Source of the DNA: Thermoplasmata archaeon
Lineage (GTDB): Archaea > Thermoplasmatota > Thermoplasmata > Thermoplasmatales > Thermoplasmataceae
Reading direction: 5' to 3'
Assembly: GCA_021797555.1 (NCBI GenBank)
Contig: JAJZZM010000012.1
Span: 116,615-180,614, forward strand
Length of the DNA stretch: 64,000 nt
Shown piece by piece: positions 46,062 through 56,465 of this stretch. The notes under the pieces are model-generated. The model searched no databases and had not been told where the DNA came from. It saw nothing but the letters and a program-made list of their open reading frames with translations. The translations under genes and the position numbers were made by a program. Position 1 is the stretch's first letter, and each line of letters begins with the position of its first letter.

Positions 46062-46733
46062 ATGAAAGTGATAGCAGCACATAATTATGTTAATAATTTT
46101 ATTAAATTTAAATCTGATAGTATTAACATGGTTCTTGGCAAATGCCTTGATGAAACAGTAACACAGATGAATTATTACAGTTATAAATCTGAATTTAGCA
46201 GGAATATAAGCTTAAAGGCAATGAAAAGCTTTGCTTTTATGCTAAATTCTGAATTAATAAAAAATAATATTGTTTTGAATAATGCAGATAAAAAAATATA
46301 TTATGCTATGGGCTGGAGATTTATAAATGCATTCAAAAAAAGTGAAGTATATAAAAATAATTTATTGCGTGATAAAACAAGGTTAATCATAATCAATAAC
46401 AGTGCAGGCATATATGCACAGCCGGATTTTGTTGATTATTATAACGAAATAATGTATGAAATGAAAAGTTTTTCTTTAAAACCCATACCGGAATATGTAA
46501 AAATTCAGGTAAAAATATTCCAGTTGGCGTATCCGGATTTTGAGTCAAAATTAATAGCATTCCCAAGAGATCAGGATTATATAAAAACACAGATAATAAC
46601 GGTAAAAAAACAGGCTGAAAGAACTAAAAAATCATTGTTAAAAAAACTGTATAAATTTACAATGGACAATGGCAATGATATTGATTCTGAAACTGCCATA
46701 GGAAATAGAAAATATATAAATTACAACCTTTAG
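46062..46733 (+). CDS. Putative PD-(D/E)XK nuclease-like protein
   Basis: 223 residues. After a helical N-terminal half, a strand IIINNSAGIYAQPDFVDYY carries Asp122, and ten residues on MYEMKSF has Glu133 and Lys135: the D...ExK pattern of the PD-(D/E)XK fold. A following strand contains IQVKIFQLAYP, with a Gln that could be the motif IV residue, as in Cas4/RecB-type nucleases. There are no cysteines for an iron-sulfur cluster. Its gene follows the Ogg2 glycosylase, so a repair role is possible. The family is inferred from one motif only. Confidence 0.55.
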   Translation: MKVIAAHNYVNNFIKFKSDSINMVLGKCLDETVTQMNYYSYKSEFSRNISLKAMKSFAFMLNSELIKNNIVLNNADKKIYYAMGWRFINAFKKSEVYKNNLLRDKTRLIIINNSAGIYAQPDFVDYYNEIMYEMKSFSLKPIPEYVKIQVKIFQLAYPDFESKLIAFPRDQDYIKTQIITVKKQAERTKKSLLKKLYKFTMDNGNDIDSETAIGNRKYINYNL

Positions 46734-48148
46734 ATTTTGATCTTTTTTAAGGTTTTTTCCGTAGAATAAAATGCGTTATAACCATTTTCCAGCATTATTG
46801 ATGCGGCATATGCACTGTTTAACCCTTTTTTGCAGTAAAACAGATAATTTTTATTTTTATCTCCATTTTTAACAATTTTATTTAAATCATTTATCTTTAA
46901 ATTTATTGCATCTGGTAAATGCCATATATTATAATCATTATTTTCCCTTAAATCGATTATATTACAGTTATCCGGTATTTCATTAATGTTTCTATTCTCT
47001 ATTGAATTAATGTACTGATTTATACTTTCCCTGTTCAAAACTATTATTCCATGAAAATATTTATCAAGGTCAAATTTGCTTATTTCAGCTTTTAAATAAT
47101 CATATGAAACTTTAATTCCTGGATTTTTTGAGAATAATGAACAGAATTCACCCATAGAATCATTAAAATACAAATTTTTTGATTTTGAATAACTTATTGT
47201 TTCCTCCTTGTCAAATCCTATTAATGGCCTGTATATAGGATAAAATATATCCCTTGACATGGATTCCAGATTTTCCGGTGTTTGTGATGAAACCTGACCT
47301 ATAGATTCGCCGGTTACTATTGCATTATAATTATATTTTATACACAGATTCTGTGCGTATTCGTATAATAATTCCTTAAAAATAAGATTTGAAAATTTCT
47401 GGTCGGGATTTTTTATTATTTCAGTTACAAGATTTGAACCGTCTATTATGAAAATTCTATTATTATAACCTATAGAATATTTCTCTAAAAGATTCTGTGC
47501 AGTTTTTAGCATGTAAACTGTATCAGCAGGATGAGCCAGGGAACAGAACAATAAATCACAGGCAACACCGCGCTTCATTACCATATATGTTGCCACCGGT
47601 GAATCTATGCCACCTGAAAATAATGATATTGCTTTCCCCTCTGACTTTAATGGTAATCCACCCGGGCCCGGAATTTTATCTGTGAAAAGATATAATCTAT
47701 TATCCCTTATCTCAGCATAAATTTTTATGTCCGGATTTTCAAGGTCAACCCCTGCTGAATTATTGTATAATGCATCGCCTATTTTTATTTCAACATCCTT
47801 TGAATTAAAATTGTGTATTCCTTTCCTTGTTGCTATTACGGCAAATTTTTTGTTTTTAACCACATCATAAAATTTTTCTTTTGCCAGTTCTGCTATTGTA
47901 TTTATATTATCAAATTTATATTCATATGCATATGAGAATGATTTTATGCCAAATATTCTTGGCAATATATCATAGAGGAAACTATTGTTATCTGTATATA
48001 AAAATATCCTGCCATCAGTTTTACTATATTTTAAATTAACATTGTTTTTTTGTGCATATGATGTTATATTATTAACCAGTATTTTTTCCATTTCTCTTCT
48101 GGTTTTATTGCCCTTTAATCCAATTTCAGAATATCTAACTATAAACAT
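46730..48148 (-). CDS. thiI: tRNA 4-thiouridine synthetase ThiI with rhodanese domain
   Basis: 472 residues: N-terminal ferredoxin-like/THUMP region (about 1-165), the PP-loop LFSGGIDSPVATY at about 180, and a C-terminal rhodanese domain (about 385-472; NIIDLRENNDYNIWHLPDAIN and YLFYCKKGLNSAYAA with the active Cys). Adenylates U8 of tRNA and transfers persulfide sulfur to it. The presence of the rhodanese domain suggests the full sulfur-relay mechanism. It overlaps the convergent nuclease-like gene by 4 bp. Confidence 0.93.
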   Translation of the reverse strand: MFIVRYSEIGLKGNKTRREMEKILVNNITSYAQKNNVNLKYSKTDGRIFLYTDNNSFLYDILPRIFGIKSFSYAYEYKFDNINTIAELAKEKFYDVVKNKKFAVIATRKGIHNFNSKDVEIKIGDALYNNSAGVDLENPDIKIYAEIRDNRLYLFTDKIPGPGGLPLKSEGKAISLFSGGIDSPVATYMVMKRGVACDLLFCSLAHPADTVYMLKTAQNLLEKYSIGYNNRIFIIDGSNLVTEIIKNPDQKFSNLIFKELLYEYAQNLCIKYNYNAIVTGESIGQVSSQTPENLESMSRDIFYPIYRPLIGFDKEETISYSKSKNLYFNDSMGEFCSLFSKNPGIKVSYDYLKAEISKFDLDKYFHGIIVLNRESINQYINSIENRNINEIPDNCNIIDLRENNDYNIWHLPDAINLKINDLNKIVKNGDKNKNYLFYCKKGLNSAYAASIMLENGYNAFYSTEKTLKKIKI

Positions 48149-48241
48149 TGAATATAAATTTAATCTATGTATATATACTCTTTTTAAAAAGATATATTCG
48201 TGTATACCTAATATTTATTAGCAAAAGATTAATTTCATATC

Positions 48242-48796
48242 ATGGAGAATATAAAGATAGTTGGTTTCGGTGGTAGTTTAAGAAAAGAATCATACAATAA
48301 GTACCTTTTAAAAGAGGCAAAGAGGTTAATGCCGGAAAATGTACATTTTGAAATATTAAGCATTGATGATTTCCCGATGTACAATCAGGATCTGGAAAAT
48401 AATTATCCAGAAAATGTTAGGGCTTTTAAAGATAAAATTAAAAACTCAGATGGAATCTTAATTGCCACGCCTGAATATAACTATTCCATTCCTGGATTTT
48501 TAAAAAATGCAATAGATCTTGCATCAAGACCATATGGAGATAATTCTTTTGATGGTAAACCTGTTGCAATGGTAAGCGCCTCCATAGGCATGATCGGTGG
48601 TGCAAGAGCACAGTACCAGTTAAGGCAGAGCTTTGTATTTTTAAACATGCTCCCTGTAAATAAGCCAGAGGTTTTTGTTACATTTGCACAGAATAAATTT
48701 GATGAAAACGGGAACCTGAAGGATGACATGACAAAAAAATTCATGAAAGAATTATTAAATAACCTTGTCAATCTTTCAATACAGTTAAAAAAATAA
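48242..48796 (+). CDS. NADPH-dependent FMN reductase-like flavoprotein
   Basis: 184 residues, flavodoxin-like fold. FGGSLRKESYNK at the N-terminus is the FMN phosphate loop; ATPEYNYSIPGFLKNAIDLAS is the hallmark of the ArsH/azoreductase/chromate reductase group. MVSASIGMIGGARAQYQLR precedes the third flavin contact. Reduces quinones, FMN or metals with NADPH; physiological substrate unknown. Confidence 0.87.
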   Translation: MENIKIVGFGGSLRKESYNKYLLKEAKRLMPENVHFEILSIDDFPMYNQDLENNYPENVRAFKDKIKNSDGILIATPEYNYSIPGFLKNAIDLASRPYGDNSFDGKPVAMVSASIGMIGGARAQYQLRQSFVFLNMLPVNKPEVFVTFAQNKFDENGNLKDDMTKKFMKELLNNLVNLSIQLKK

Positions 48797-48807
48797 TTTT
48801 ATTAAAT

Positions 48808-49980
48808 TTATTTAAATGTTCCTGAAACAACCCATGGTGGTTCATTGCCCAGGGGTTCCATTCCATCAATTTTACTTTTTTCAAGAAGTTTTTCATTTAC
48901 AGTTATGCCTAATCCCGGTTTCCCGGATAATTCAAAATAGCCATTGTTTACACTGTAGCCGGAAAATAAGTTTTTCTTCCATTCCGGCCAGGATTCCTCA
49001 AAACTTTCCTGTATTAGGAAATTTGGTATCGTGTAATCAACATTGATTGTTGCAGCACTCTGGACAGGGCCAAAGGCATTGTGGAAAGCCACCGGCGTAC
49101 CAAAGGATTCTGCTATTGCCGCAATTTTTTTTGCCTCTGAAATACCCTTAGAGTTTGTTAAATCTGGCTGTATAATATCAACAATTCCACTGGAAATATA
49201 CCTTGCAAAATCCTCTTTGTTTAATAATCTCTCACCTAAAGCTATAGGTGTATTGACATATTTCTTGAACTCATATAGGCCCAATTCCATTTCTGGGTGT
49301 ATTGGCTCTTCTATAAACATTGGATTGAATTCATCCAGAGCCTCCCCTATTTTTATTGCGTATTTTGTTGAAAACCTTCCATGGCATTCTATTAATAAAT
49401 CTATGCCATCACCGAGGGAATCTCTCATAGAGCCAACAATATTAACTGCCTTTATTAAGCCTTCGTTTGATATTTTATCATAATTATTTCCAAATGGATC
49501 GAATTTGAATGCCCTATAACCTTTGTTTACCAGTGCCTTTGCCTTATTGACAAAATCCTCTGGCTCAACGCAGTCAGAATACCAGCCATTGGAATATGCC
49601 CTTACTTTATCATTGAACTGGCCACCTATTAAATTATATACAGGAGTACCAAGATCCTTTCCTATTAAATCCCATGAAGCAATTTCAAATGCGCTCAAAG
49701 CAGCTGTTTCTTCTATGGATTTTGATAAATAAAATGCATTTTTATAGTATTCTCTTAAATTTTTTTCGATGTTAAAATAATTTTTATCCTGGAAGACCCT
49801 TGAAACTTCCCTTAAACTTTCCTTTACTGGCAGTGTCATCAATGTTGTTGGTGCTTCTCCAAATCCTATATTGCCATTGCTTGATGTTAATTTCAGTATT
49901 AATATTGTAGAGCTCCATGGAGATGATTTTTCTTCCGGAGATCCGAGTTCATAAATATCTATATTTTTTATTTTTTCCAT
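48808..49980 (-). CDS. Enolase-superfamily sugar acid dehydratase (gluconate dehydratase-like)
   Basis: 390 residues. Mandelate racemase subgroup: LSAFEIASWDLIGKDLGTPVYNLIGG, metal ligands in LLIECHGRFS, FIEEPIHP and LGERLL, and the catalytic His of AFHNAFGP. Members of this size in thermoacidophilic archaea dehydrate gluconate (and sometimes galactonate) to 2-keto-3-deoxygluconate in the non-phosphorylative Entner-Doudoroff pathway. That assignment follows from family and lineage, not from a substrate-specific residue. Confidence 0.82.
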   Translation of the reverse strand: MEKIKNIDIYELGSPEEKSSPWSSTILILKLTSSNGNIGFGEAPTTLMTLPVKESLREVSRVFQDKNYFNIEKNLREYYKNAFYLSKSIEETAALSAFEIASWDLIGKDLGTPVYNLIGGQFNDKVRAYSNGWYSDCVEPEDFVNKAKALVNKGYRAFKFDPFGNNYDKISNEGLIKAVNIVGSMRDSLGDGIDLLIECHGRFSTKYAIKIGEALDEFNPMFIEEPIHPEMELGLYEFKKYVNTPIALGERLLNKEDFARYISSGIVDIIQPDLTNSKGISEAKKIAAIAESFGTPVAFHNAFGPVQSAATINVDYTIPNFLIQESFEESWPEWKKNLFSGYSVNNGYFELSGKPGLGITVNEKLLEKSKIDGMEPLGNEPPWVVSGTFK

Positions 49981-50029
49981 ATATCATTAATATTTATTTT
50001 AATATTAATTTTGTTATTGGTTTAAAATA

Positions 50030-51958
50030 TTATTTTTTATCAAATTTTTTTAGTGTGTATAGCCTTCTTGTCCCAAATGGCCTGAATGGTTTGCCATTGC
50101 CGAAATAGAATTTTGAGAAAAATTCAACATATAATAACCTTGCACCCTGTATTCCAGGCTCGAATACAGCTATTATTATATTAAAGAGCTGCCCGAAAAC
50201 AAGAATTAAAATTCCCAGAAATATAAAATATACCGGATCCGATAGGGTACCGACAAAAACAGTATTTATAACAAGGGCTAAAACAACAGATGCCAATAAT
50301 ATACCAACAATCCTTGTATATGATAATATATGTGATATTATAGATGGTATTTCCATTAAACTCTGGGTTCCTTCAAATAAAACTACAAGTATGAACCCGA
50401 GTATTAATAATATATAGCCTATTAGCGATGAGAAATTTAACGGGCTTAAACTTATCCTGTGTATTAAATTCAGACCTAAAATTGCAAATGCAATGGCCAT
50501 GAATATCCATCCAAATTTTGCAACAGCCACCTTTTTATGATTAATATATAAATTGTTTATTATTCCAAGTGCGAATCCGAATATAACAAAAGCCAGACCA
50601 ATATATCCTGAAATTAATAATAATTTTCCTATGTAGTGTACTGGAACAGGTCTTGTGCTTACTCTGAAAGGCACAGGGTATATTGTGAACCCGAAAAATT
50701 CGTTGAATATTACTCCAAATATTATTGCTATTATTGAAGCAGGTATCAAAGCCTTGGCTAAAGTCTTTAATGAATTTTTGCCCATTATCATGAGTATAAA
50801 TCCCGATATTTTCTTTGGTATATGGCTTTTTGCAGGAGGATGGTCTACCCTGTGTATTATAAATAATGAAACTAATAATATAACAAGGCCATAACCTGCA
50901 TCACCCACCATTAAACCAAAAAATACTGGAAATACTAAGGCAAATATTAATGTTGGATCGAATTCATATTCCTGTGGCAGTGAGTAGAATCTGATAAAAA
51001 ATTCAAATATTTTAAAATGCCTTGGATTTGATAGTTTTGTTGGTGGTTCCTCTTTAGTTTCGATTTTTCTAATTACAATAGTATTTTTTGAATCATTTTC
51101 TAATGCTTGTGCTGTGCTATCATATTCTTTTTCAGGAACCCAACCCTCCATAGCAAAAGCATCATCTGATGAAGCTACCTGGCTAAGAACCTCCATCTCC
51201 CTAACATAAATATCCAACTGTTCCTCAATCTGTGCTATTTTTTCATAGTTTTCATCGGATATTTTGTTTAATTCATTATGTATTTTATCTAATTCTGTAT
51301 TTGAATCTTTAATTATATTTTCAATATCTTTTAATTTTTCTTCAGGTGTCCCTGAAAATTCCGGTATTTTCAGCAATTGGTAATTATATGATGACAGTAA
51401 CGAGAAAAATTCAGATTCATTTTTCCTGTTTATTGTAACAATAAAATAATTGTTATTTAAATCTATAAAGGTAGTATAATCTTTTTTAAAATTATTTATT
51501 AATTCGGAATTTTCTATTACAAAACTTTCTACGTAATTGTTATTTAATATTGAAAGGTCATTATTAAAACCTTTTAATTTTTCCAGCACATTTATATAAT
51601 TTTCATTTTCCCTTATTGTTGAAAGTAGATTATCTTCGTTTTCTTTCAAATCATCAAGTTTGTCCTTGATATTTATTTTAGAAATGTCATCAAGCAATTC
51701 AGGTATTGAATTGAAATATTTTTTATTCCTTACCGGCCTTTCTGGGAGTATTAATAAATATCCCCTAAATTTAGACAAATAATCGGATAACGTTTTATAA
51801 TTATCATTATTAGGTATTTTATTAAAAATTTTAGCCACTTCTGGGTCTACACTTTCTATTTGCATGATGCCCATATCGTGCAGGTCATCTACTATTATGT
51901 TTTTATAAATATTAAGGCCGATTATCCTTATTTTAACCATTTTTTCAGGTTTAAGCAT
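50030..51958 (-). CDS. atpI: A-type ATP synthase subunit I (a)
   Basis: 642 residues. N-terminal half is soluble and coiled coil (about 1-320), forming the stator collar; the C-terminal half has seven to eight hydrophobic helices, with GDAGYGLVILLVSL and a Glu/Arg-bearing region (LLFEGTQSLMEIPSIISHILSYTRIVGILL) that lines the proton path. ATG 51958 is chosen because GAGTGA lies 5 nt upstream; GTG 51967 overlaps the stop of subunit H. Last gene of the operon. Confidence 0.94.
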   Translation of the reverse strand: MLKPEKMVKIRIIGLNIYKNIIVDDLHDMGIMQIESVDPEVAKIFNKIPNNDNYKTLSDYLSKFRGYLLILPERPVRNKKYFNSIPELLDDISKINIKDKLDDLKENEDNLLSTIRENENYINVLEKLKGFNNDLSILNNNYVESFVIENSELINNFKKDYTTFIDLNNNYFIVTINRKNESEFFSLLSSYNYQLLKIPEFSGTPEEKLKDIENIIKDSNTELDKIHNELNKISDENYEKIAQIEEQLDIYVREMEVLSQVASSDDAFAMEGWVPEKEYDSTAQALENDSKNTIVIRKIETKEEPPTKLSNPRHFKIFEFFIRFYSLPQEYEFDPTLIFALVFPVFFGLMVGDAGYGLVILLVSLFIIHRVDHPPAKSHIPKKISGFILMIMGKNSLKTLAKALIPASIIAIIFGVIFNEFFGFTIYPVPFRVSTRPVPVHYIGKLLLISGYIGLAFVIFGFALGIINNLYINHKKVAVAKFGWIFMAIAFAILGLNLIHRISLSPLNFSSLIGYILLILGFILVVLFEGTQSLMEIPSIISHILSYTRIVGILLASVVLALVINTVFVGTLSDPVYFIFLGILILVFGQLFNIIIAVFEPGIQGARLLYVEFFSKFYFGNGKPFRPFGTRRLYTLKKFDKK

Positions 51959-51963
51959 TGTAT

Positions 51964-52284
51964 TCACTCTTTAATATATGACATTAATACATCATAAACG
52001 TAATCTTCAATCTCTTTTCTTGATAAATCAAGATTCATAACATCGGACCTTGCCTTTTCTTTTTCTGTAACATCCATTAATTTTTTATTCTCTTCATTCT
52101 TGATTTCTTCTATTTCCTTGTTATAATTATTTATTATTTGGTTTTTTATATCTTCATATCTTTCATTACAGTTATTGGTTTTTTCTTTTAATTCCTTTTC
52201 TAATCTATCCTTTAAATCCTGCAGGGTCTTCTTATTTTCGTTTTCCTTATCTTTTATTACCTTTAACTGATCTATTTCTGTCAT
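51964..52284 (-). CDS. atpH: A-type ATP synthase subunit H (peripheral stalk)
   Basis: 106 residues, nearly all charged and helical with heptad periodicity (EKELKEKTNN, KEIEEIKNEENKK), the expected right-handed coiled coil that pairs with subunit E. It starts in the overlapped ATGA with the small membrane protein gene; GGTGAT lies 6 nt upstream, inside that gene. The end lies next to subunit I. Confidence 0.88.
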   Translation of the reverse strand: MTEIDQLKVIKDKENENKKTLQDLKDRLEKELKEKTNNCNERYEDIKNQIINNYNKEIEEIKNEENKKLMDVTEKEKARSDVMNLDLSRKEIEDYVYDVLMSYIKE

Positions 52285-52388
52285 TGATAAATCACCATTG
52301 CAAATATCATTATAAATATTACAGTCAATGCAATATTAACTATTAATATTATCTTTCTTATTTTTTTAAATTTTTCAACATTGTTCAT
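52281..52388 (-). CDS. 35-residue single-helix protein inside the ATPase operon
   Basis: A short frame fills the space between subunits D and H exactly: stop of D at 52390, ATG at 52386-52388, and a stop overlapping the H start by ATGA. It encodes MNNVEKFKKIRKIILIV, then a hydrophobic helix (NIALTVIFIMIFAMVI) and ends YQ. The positive N-terminus puts the tail outside. Methanosarcina ATPase operons have a small extra gene (ahaG); equivalence is not shown. The tight coupling on both sides strongly supports it as a real gene. Confidence 0.75.
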   Translation of the reverse strand: MNNVEKFKKIRKIILIVNIALTVIFIMIFAMVIYQ

Positions 52389-52389
52389 A

Positions 52390-53019
52390 TTATTTTTCCT
52401 TTAATACAATATGGCTTTTAACAAACTTTAATGTTGCGAATGTATCTCTTTCACGTTCGTCTAAATGTTCACTTATTGTTTTTAAATTGGCCCTAAACCT
52501 TGGTATCATAATATTTTCTATTGCGTTTGACCTCCTGTTTGTTTTATCGATTTCGTATAGTAATTTTCTCATTGAACTTTCCTTCTGAGATACCTCTAGC
52601 AATTCACTAAAAATTTTATTGAAAATTACTATTGCATCATAAACTGATACCGGTACAGATGCCGATAAATATACATTATCAATTGAATTTTTTGATGCTA
52701 AAAGCATTAATTCCGGTATTTTTACGCCCATGATGTTTTTTGTTGTTATATCAACATCGGGGTTTGAAAACATATATGAAATACGCTCTATTTCAAGTGT
52801 TCCATCAACTATTTCCGCTATTTTTATAGCGTTTATCCCATTTTCTATATCTTTTCTTATATTTTCCCTTAAACCTTTAACCTCATTATTTATCCTAAAG
52901 AACTGTATTACCAGGGAGGACCGCTTCATTTTTAATAGATCAAGACCTCTTGTTGCTACTTTTATACGTTTTTTAGTATTTATAAGTTCTATTCTTGTCA
53001 ATCTGACATTATTTGCCAT
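52390..53019 (-). CDS. atpD: A-type ATP synthase subunit D (rotor shaft)
   Basis: 209 residues, mostly two long helices: N-terminal [32 protein letters not shown] and C-terminal [35 protein letters not shown] 53019 gives the canonical D start and has GGGAT upstream; ATG 53037 would overlap the B gene by 29 bp without a ribosome site. It overlaps the B stop by 11 bp. Confidence 0.93.
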   Translation of the reverse strand: MANNVRLTRIELINTKKRIKVATRGLDLLKMKRSSLVIQFFRINNEVKGLRENIRKDIENGINAIKIAEIVDGTLEIERISYMFSNPDVDITTKNIMGVKIPELMLLASKNSIDNVYLSASVPVSVYDAIVIFNKIFSELLEVSQKESSMRKLLYEIDKTNRRSNAIENIMIPRFRANLKTISEHLDERERDTFATLKFVKSHIVLKEK

Positions 53020-54394
53020 TGTTATCCCATTTGCCATATTTTGATATATGAGCTGGCTTTACCTTTTTCATTTCCTCTACAGGAAGGATAGATAATAAAT
53101 CCCAACCAAGGTTTAATGTTTCCTCTATTGACCTATCAGAATTGCCCTGATTTACATATATATTTTCAAAATTTTCTGCAAACTTTAAATATTTCTTGTC
53201 AGAATCACTTAAGGCCTCTTCTCCCACTATTTCACTCAATGACCTTGCGTCCTTTCCCTTTGCGTATGATGAATACAACTGATCTGCCAAACCTCTATGG
53301 TCTTCTCTTGTATGGTCTGACCCAACACCGTTGTTCATTAATCTTGACAATGATAATAATACATCAACTTCTGGATATATATTTTTCCTGTTTAAATCCC
53401 TTGAAAGCGTTATCTGTCCTTCTGTTATGTATCCTGTTAAATCCGGGACAGGATTTGTTATATCATCTCCGGGCATTGTTAATATAGGTATCTGTGTTAT
53501 AGATCCCTGCCTGCCCTTTATTTTTCCGGCTCTTTCATAAATTGTGCTTAAATCTGTATACATATATCCGGGATATCCACGCCTTCCGGGTATTTCGTCT
53601 CTTGAGGAGGATATTTCTCTTAATGCTTCACAGTAATTTGTCATATCGGTTAATATTACTAACATATTCATATCCTTTTCATATGCTAAATATTCGGCTG
53701 TTGTCAATGCAACTCTTGGCAGTATTATTCTATCCATTGATGGGTCCGATGCTAAATTTAAGAATATAACGGAATCTGATAATGCACCAGAACTCTGGAA
53801 CTGCCTCATAAAATAATTTGCCTCCTCACTGGTTATACCTATTGCACCAAAAACAACACCGAATTTTTCATCACCATTAAGTGTTTTTGCCTGTCTGGCT
53901 ATCTGTGTTGCCAGCCTGTTGTGTGATAAGCCTGCTCCTGAGAATATTGGTAATTTCTGCCCCATTACCAGTGTATTCATGCCATCTATTGTTGATACCC
54001 CGGTCTGTATAAATTCACTTGGCTCTTCCCTGGAATATGGGTTTATTGCAGCGCCTGTTATATCAACCTTTTCCTTAGAATAGATTTTTGGACCATTATC
54101 TATTGGATCCCCGAAGCCATTGAATATCCGTCCAAGCATATCATCTGAAACTGGTAATTTAAATGTTTCTCCGGTGAAACTTACACCTGTGCTCTTCGGA
54201 CTCATACCTGTAGTTGAACCATAAACCTGAACTATAGCAACACCATTTCGTGTTTCTAATACCTGACCCTTTAATTTTTCACCGTTTTCTAGAATAACAT
54301 CTACCATTTCATTATACGATGCGTTCTTTACATCCTCAACAAAAATTAAAGGCCCGTTTACCTGTGATACTGATTTATAAATTATATTAGACAT
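53009..54394 (-). CDS. atpB: A-type ATP synthase subunit B (non-catalytic)
   Basis: 461 residues. Alpha-like non-catalytic nucleotide-binding subunit: [15 protein letters not shown], the ring-forming [21 protein letters not shown], without a functional Walker A Lys pattern, and [35 protein letters not shown] 54394 is favoured by GAGGGTG at 8-9 nt; an upstream GTG/ATG at 54409 lies inside A. The overlap with A is 8 bp. Confidence 0.95.
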   Translation of the reverse strand: MSNIIYKSVSQVNGPLIFVEDVKNASYNEMVDVILENGEKLKGQVLETRNGVAIVQVYGSTTGMSPKSTGVSFTGETFKLPVSDDMLGRIFNGFGDPIDNGPKIYSKEKVDITGAAINPYSREEPSEFIQTGVSTIDGMNTLVMGQKLPIFSGAGLSHNRLATQIARQAKTLNGDEKFGVVFGAIGITSEEANYFMRQFQSSGALSDSVIFLNLASDPSMDRIILPRVALTTAEYLAYEKDMNMLVILTDMTNYCEALREISSSRDEIPGRRGYPGYMYTDLSTIYERAGKIKGRQGSITQIPILTMPGDDITNPVPDLTGYITEGQITLSRDLNRKNIYPEVDVLLSLSRLMNNGVGSDHTREDHRGLADQLYSSYAKGKDARSLSEIVGEEALSDSDKKYLKFAENFENIYVNQGNSDRSIEETLNLGWDLLSILPVEEMKKVKPAHISKYGKWDNNGK

Positions 54395-56156
54395 TTTCAA
54401 CACCCTCAATTATACTATTATATTCATCATTTATTTCTTTTATTATATTATTATAGAATTTATCAAAGTCTTCTTCATTTACTTCCTTCATCCTTGATAT
54501 TTTTGATCTTACTGGCAATGTTGTAGTCTGTGACACTTTCCTGCCAGCATCTATGGCTTTTTCCTGATTGTCATTTAATGTTTTTATTATCATCAACATT
54601 TCATACTGTTTTTTCATTGAACAGTATGTATCTATATCGTCGAACGCATTTTGCTGCAAAAAGTCTTCTCTTATTATCTGTGCTATATCAAGTATATTTT
54701 TCTGTTTTTCCGGTAATGAATCATAACCTACTAATTGAACTATTTCCTGCAATTCAGATTCTTTTTGAAGTATGCCCATCATTAATGAATGTACATCTAA
54801 CCAGTCTTTGTTTACGTTGTTTTTAAACCAGCTTGACAGGGAATCTAAATATAATGAATAACTGTTTAGCCAGTTAATTGATGGAAAATGCCTTCTTGAT
54901 GCCAGTGAAGCATCTAAAGCCCAGAAAACTCTTGTTACCCTTAATGTGTTCTGGACAACCGGATCCGATAGGTCTCCACCGGGAGGTGAAACTGCACCTA
55001 TTAATGTTATTGAACCTACCCTGTCATCTTCAGGAATTATCTGAGCCCTGCCTGCCCTTTCATAAAATTCAGATATTCTTCTTCCAAGATATGCAGGATA
55101 ACCTTCCTCGCCGGGCATTTCTTCTAATCTGCCGGATATTTCCCTTAATGCCTCTGCCCAGCGGCTTGTTGAATCCGCCATTAATGCAACGTCGTACCCC
55201 ATATCACGGTAATACTCTGCTACTGTTACTCCGGTATATATGCTTGCCTCCCTTGCTGCAACAGGCATATTTGATGTGTTTGCTATTAAAATTGTTTTTT
55301 CCATTAATGGTTTTCCGCTTTTAGGGTCAAGAAGCTCCGGAAACGTTGTTAAAATTTCTGTCATTTCATTACCGCGCTCTCCACAGCCAACATATACTGT
55401 TATATCTGCATCAGACCATTTTGATAACTGGTGCTGAATTACTGTTTTTCCACTCCCGAAAGGACCTGGAACTGCAACTGTTCCACCTTTAGCAACAGGG
55501 AAAAATGAATCTATAACCCTCTGACCGGTTATTAAAGGTATTTCAGGTGCGAACTTTAAAAATACTCTTCTGGCTTCCCTTACAGGCCAGATCTGCTTTA
55601 ATTTTATTTCATAATCTTTATCATTTCCTTTAACTATACAAACTGTATCAGAAATTTTAAATTTCCCTGATTTTATTGATTTTATTTTACCAGAAACATT
55701 GTATGGAAACATTATTTTGTTTACTATTAAATCTGTTTCCTGGACTGTACCAATAATATATCCATATTTAACATCATCGCCTTCATTTAACGATGGTTTA
55801 AATTCCCATTCCTTACTTTCATTAAGTGGTGGGGCTGTTGCACCTCTTATTATAAAATCTCCGGTTTCGGACCTTATTATATCCAGAGGCCTTTGTATTC
55901 CATCATATATAGATTTTAGCAATCCAGGTCCAAGTTCAACGGAAAGAGGTTTGCCTGTGGATGTTACAGGTTCGCCTGGCTTTAATCCTGATGTATCCTC
56001 ATAAACCTGTATTGTGTACTTATTGCCTATTATTTTTATAATTTCACCTATCAATCCGAGTTCTCCTACTTTTACAACGTCAAACATTTTACCATCAAGA
56101 TCTGTTGATATAACAACAGGTCCGGATATACTGTATATTTTTCCATTATTTTCCAT
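54387..56156 (-). CDS. atpA: A-type ATP synthase subunit A (catalytic)
   Basis: 589 residues. Catalytic subunit: Walker [15 protein letters not shown], the GERGNEMTE catalytic region with its Glu, [27 protein letters not shown], and the archaeal bulge domain between the beta-barrel and nucleotide-binding domains. No intein is present at the P-loop, where many archaeal A subunits carry one. GGTGATTAAATG at the start is a strong ribosome site. Confidence 0.97.
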   Translation of the reverse strand: MENNGKIYSISGPVVISTDLDGKMFDVVKVGELGLIGEIIKIIGNKYTIQVYEDTSGLKPGEPVTSTGKPLSVELGPGLLKSIYDGIQRPLDIIRSETGDFIIRGATAPPLNESKEWEFKPSLNEGDDVKYGYIIGTVQETDLIVNKIMFPYNVSGKIKSIKSGKFKISDTVCIVKGNDKDYEIKLKQIWPVREARRVFLKFAPEIPLITGQRVIDSFFPVAKGGTVAVPGPFGSGKTVIQHQLSKWSDADITVYVGCGERGNEMTEILTTFPELLDPKSGKPLMEKTILIANTSNMPVAAREASIYTGVTVAEYYRDMGYDVALMADSTSRWAEALREISGRLEEMPGEEGYPAYLGRRISEFYERAGRAQIIPEDDRVGSITLIGAVSPPGGDLSDPVVQNTLRVTRVFWALDASLASRRHFPSINWLNSYSLYLDSLSSWFKNNVNKDWLDVHSLMMGILQKESELQEIVQLVGYDSLPEKQKNILDIAQIIREDFLQQNAFDDIDTYCSMKKQYEMLMIIKTLNDNQEKAIDAGRKVSQTTTLPVRSKISRMKEVNEEDFDKFYNNIIKEINDEYNSIIEGVENV

Positions 56157-56465
56157 TTAATCACCAATATCTATACCAAGTATTCTCTTTGCAAGATCAT
56201 ATACTGATTCTTCTTCCTTTATCCCGGGAACAGGAATAAATATGACAAGGGGATTCATTGATATATTATAGATATTTAATTCATCCTCTTTTAAATATCT
56301 TTGTAATGACTGGGATACCATTATTGTGCTGTAATCGTTTGATTTAAACAATTCTCTTAGTTTATTTACACCTTCTGGCAAATCCACTATAAAGATATCA
56401 TTTACCCCAATAAGCTTGAAGCCCATTACTACCTCCCTTTCACCAATAATACATGTCCCTGACAT
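56157..56465 (-). CDS. atpF: A-type ATP synthase subunit F
   Basis: 102 residues, Rossmann-like. Regulatory central-stalk subunit: IIGEREVVMGFKLIGVNDIF, EGVNKLRELFKSNDYSTIMV, and PLVIFIPVPG. It begins in TAAATG directly after the stop of C, and A follows with a GGTGAT site inside its end. Confidence 0.93.
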   Translation of the reverse strand: MSGTCIIGEREVVMGFKLIGVNDIFIVDLPEGVNKLRELFKSNDYSTIMVSQSLQRYLKEDELNIYNISMNPLVIFIPVPGIKEEESVYDLAKRILGIDIGD

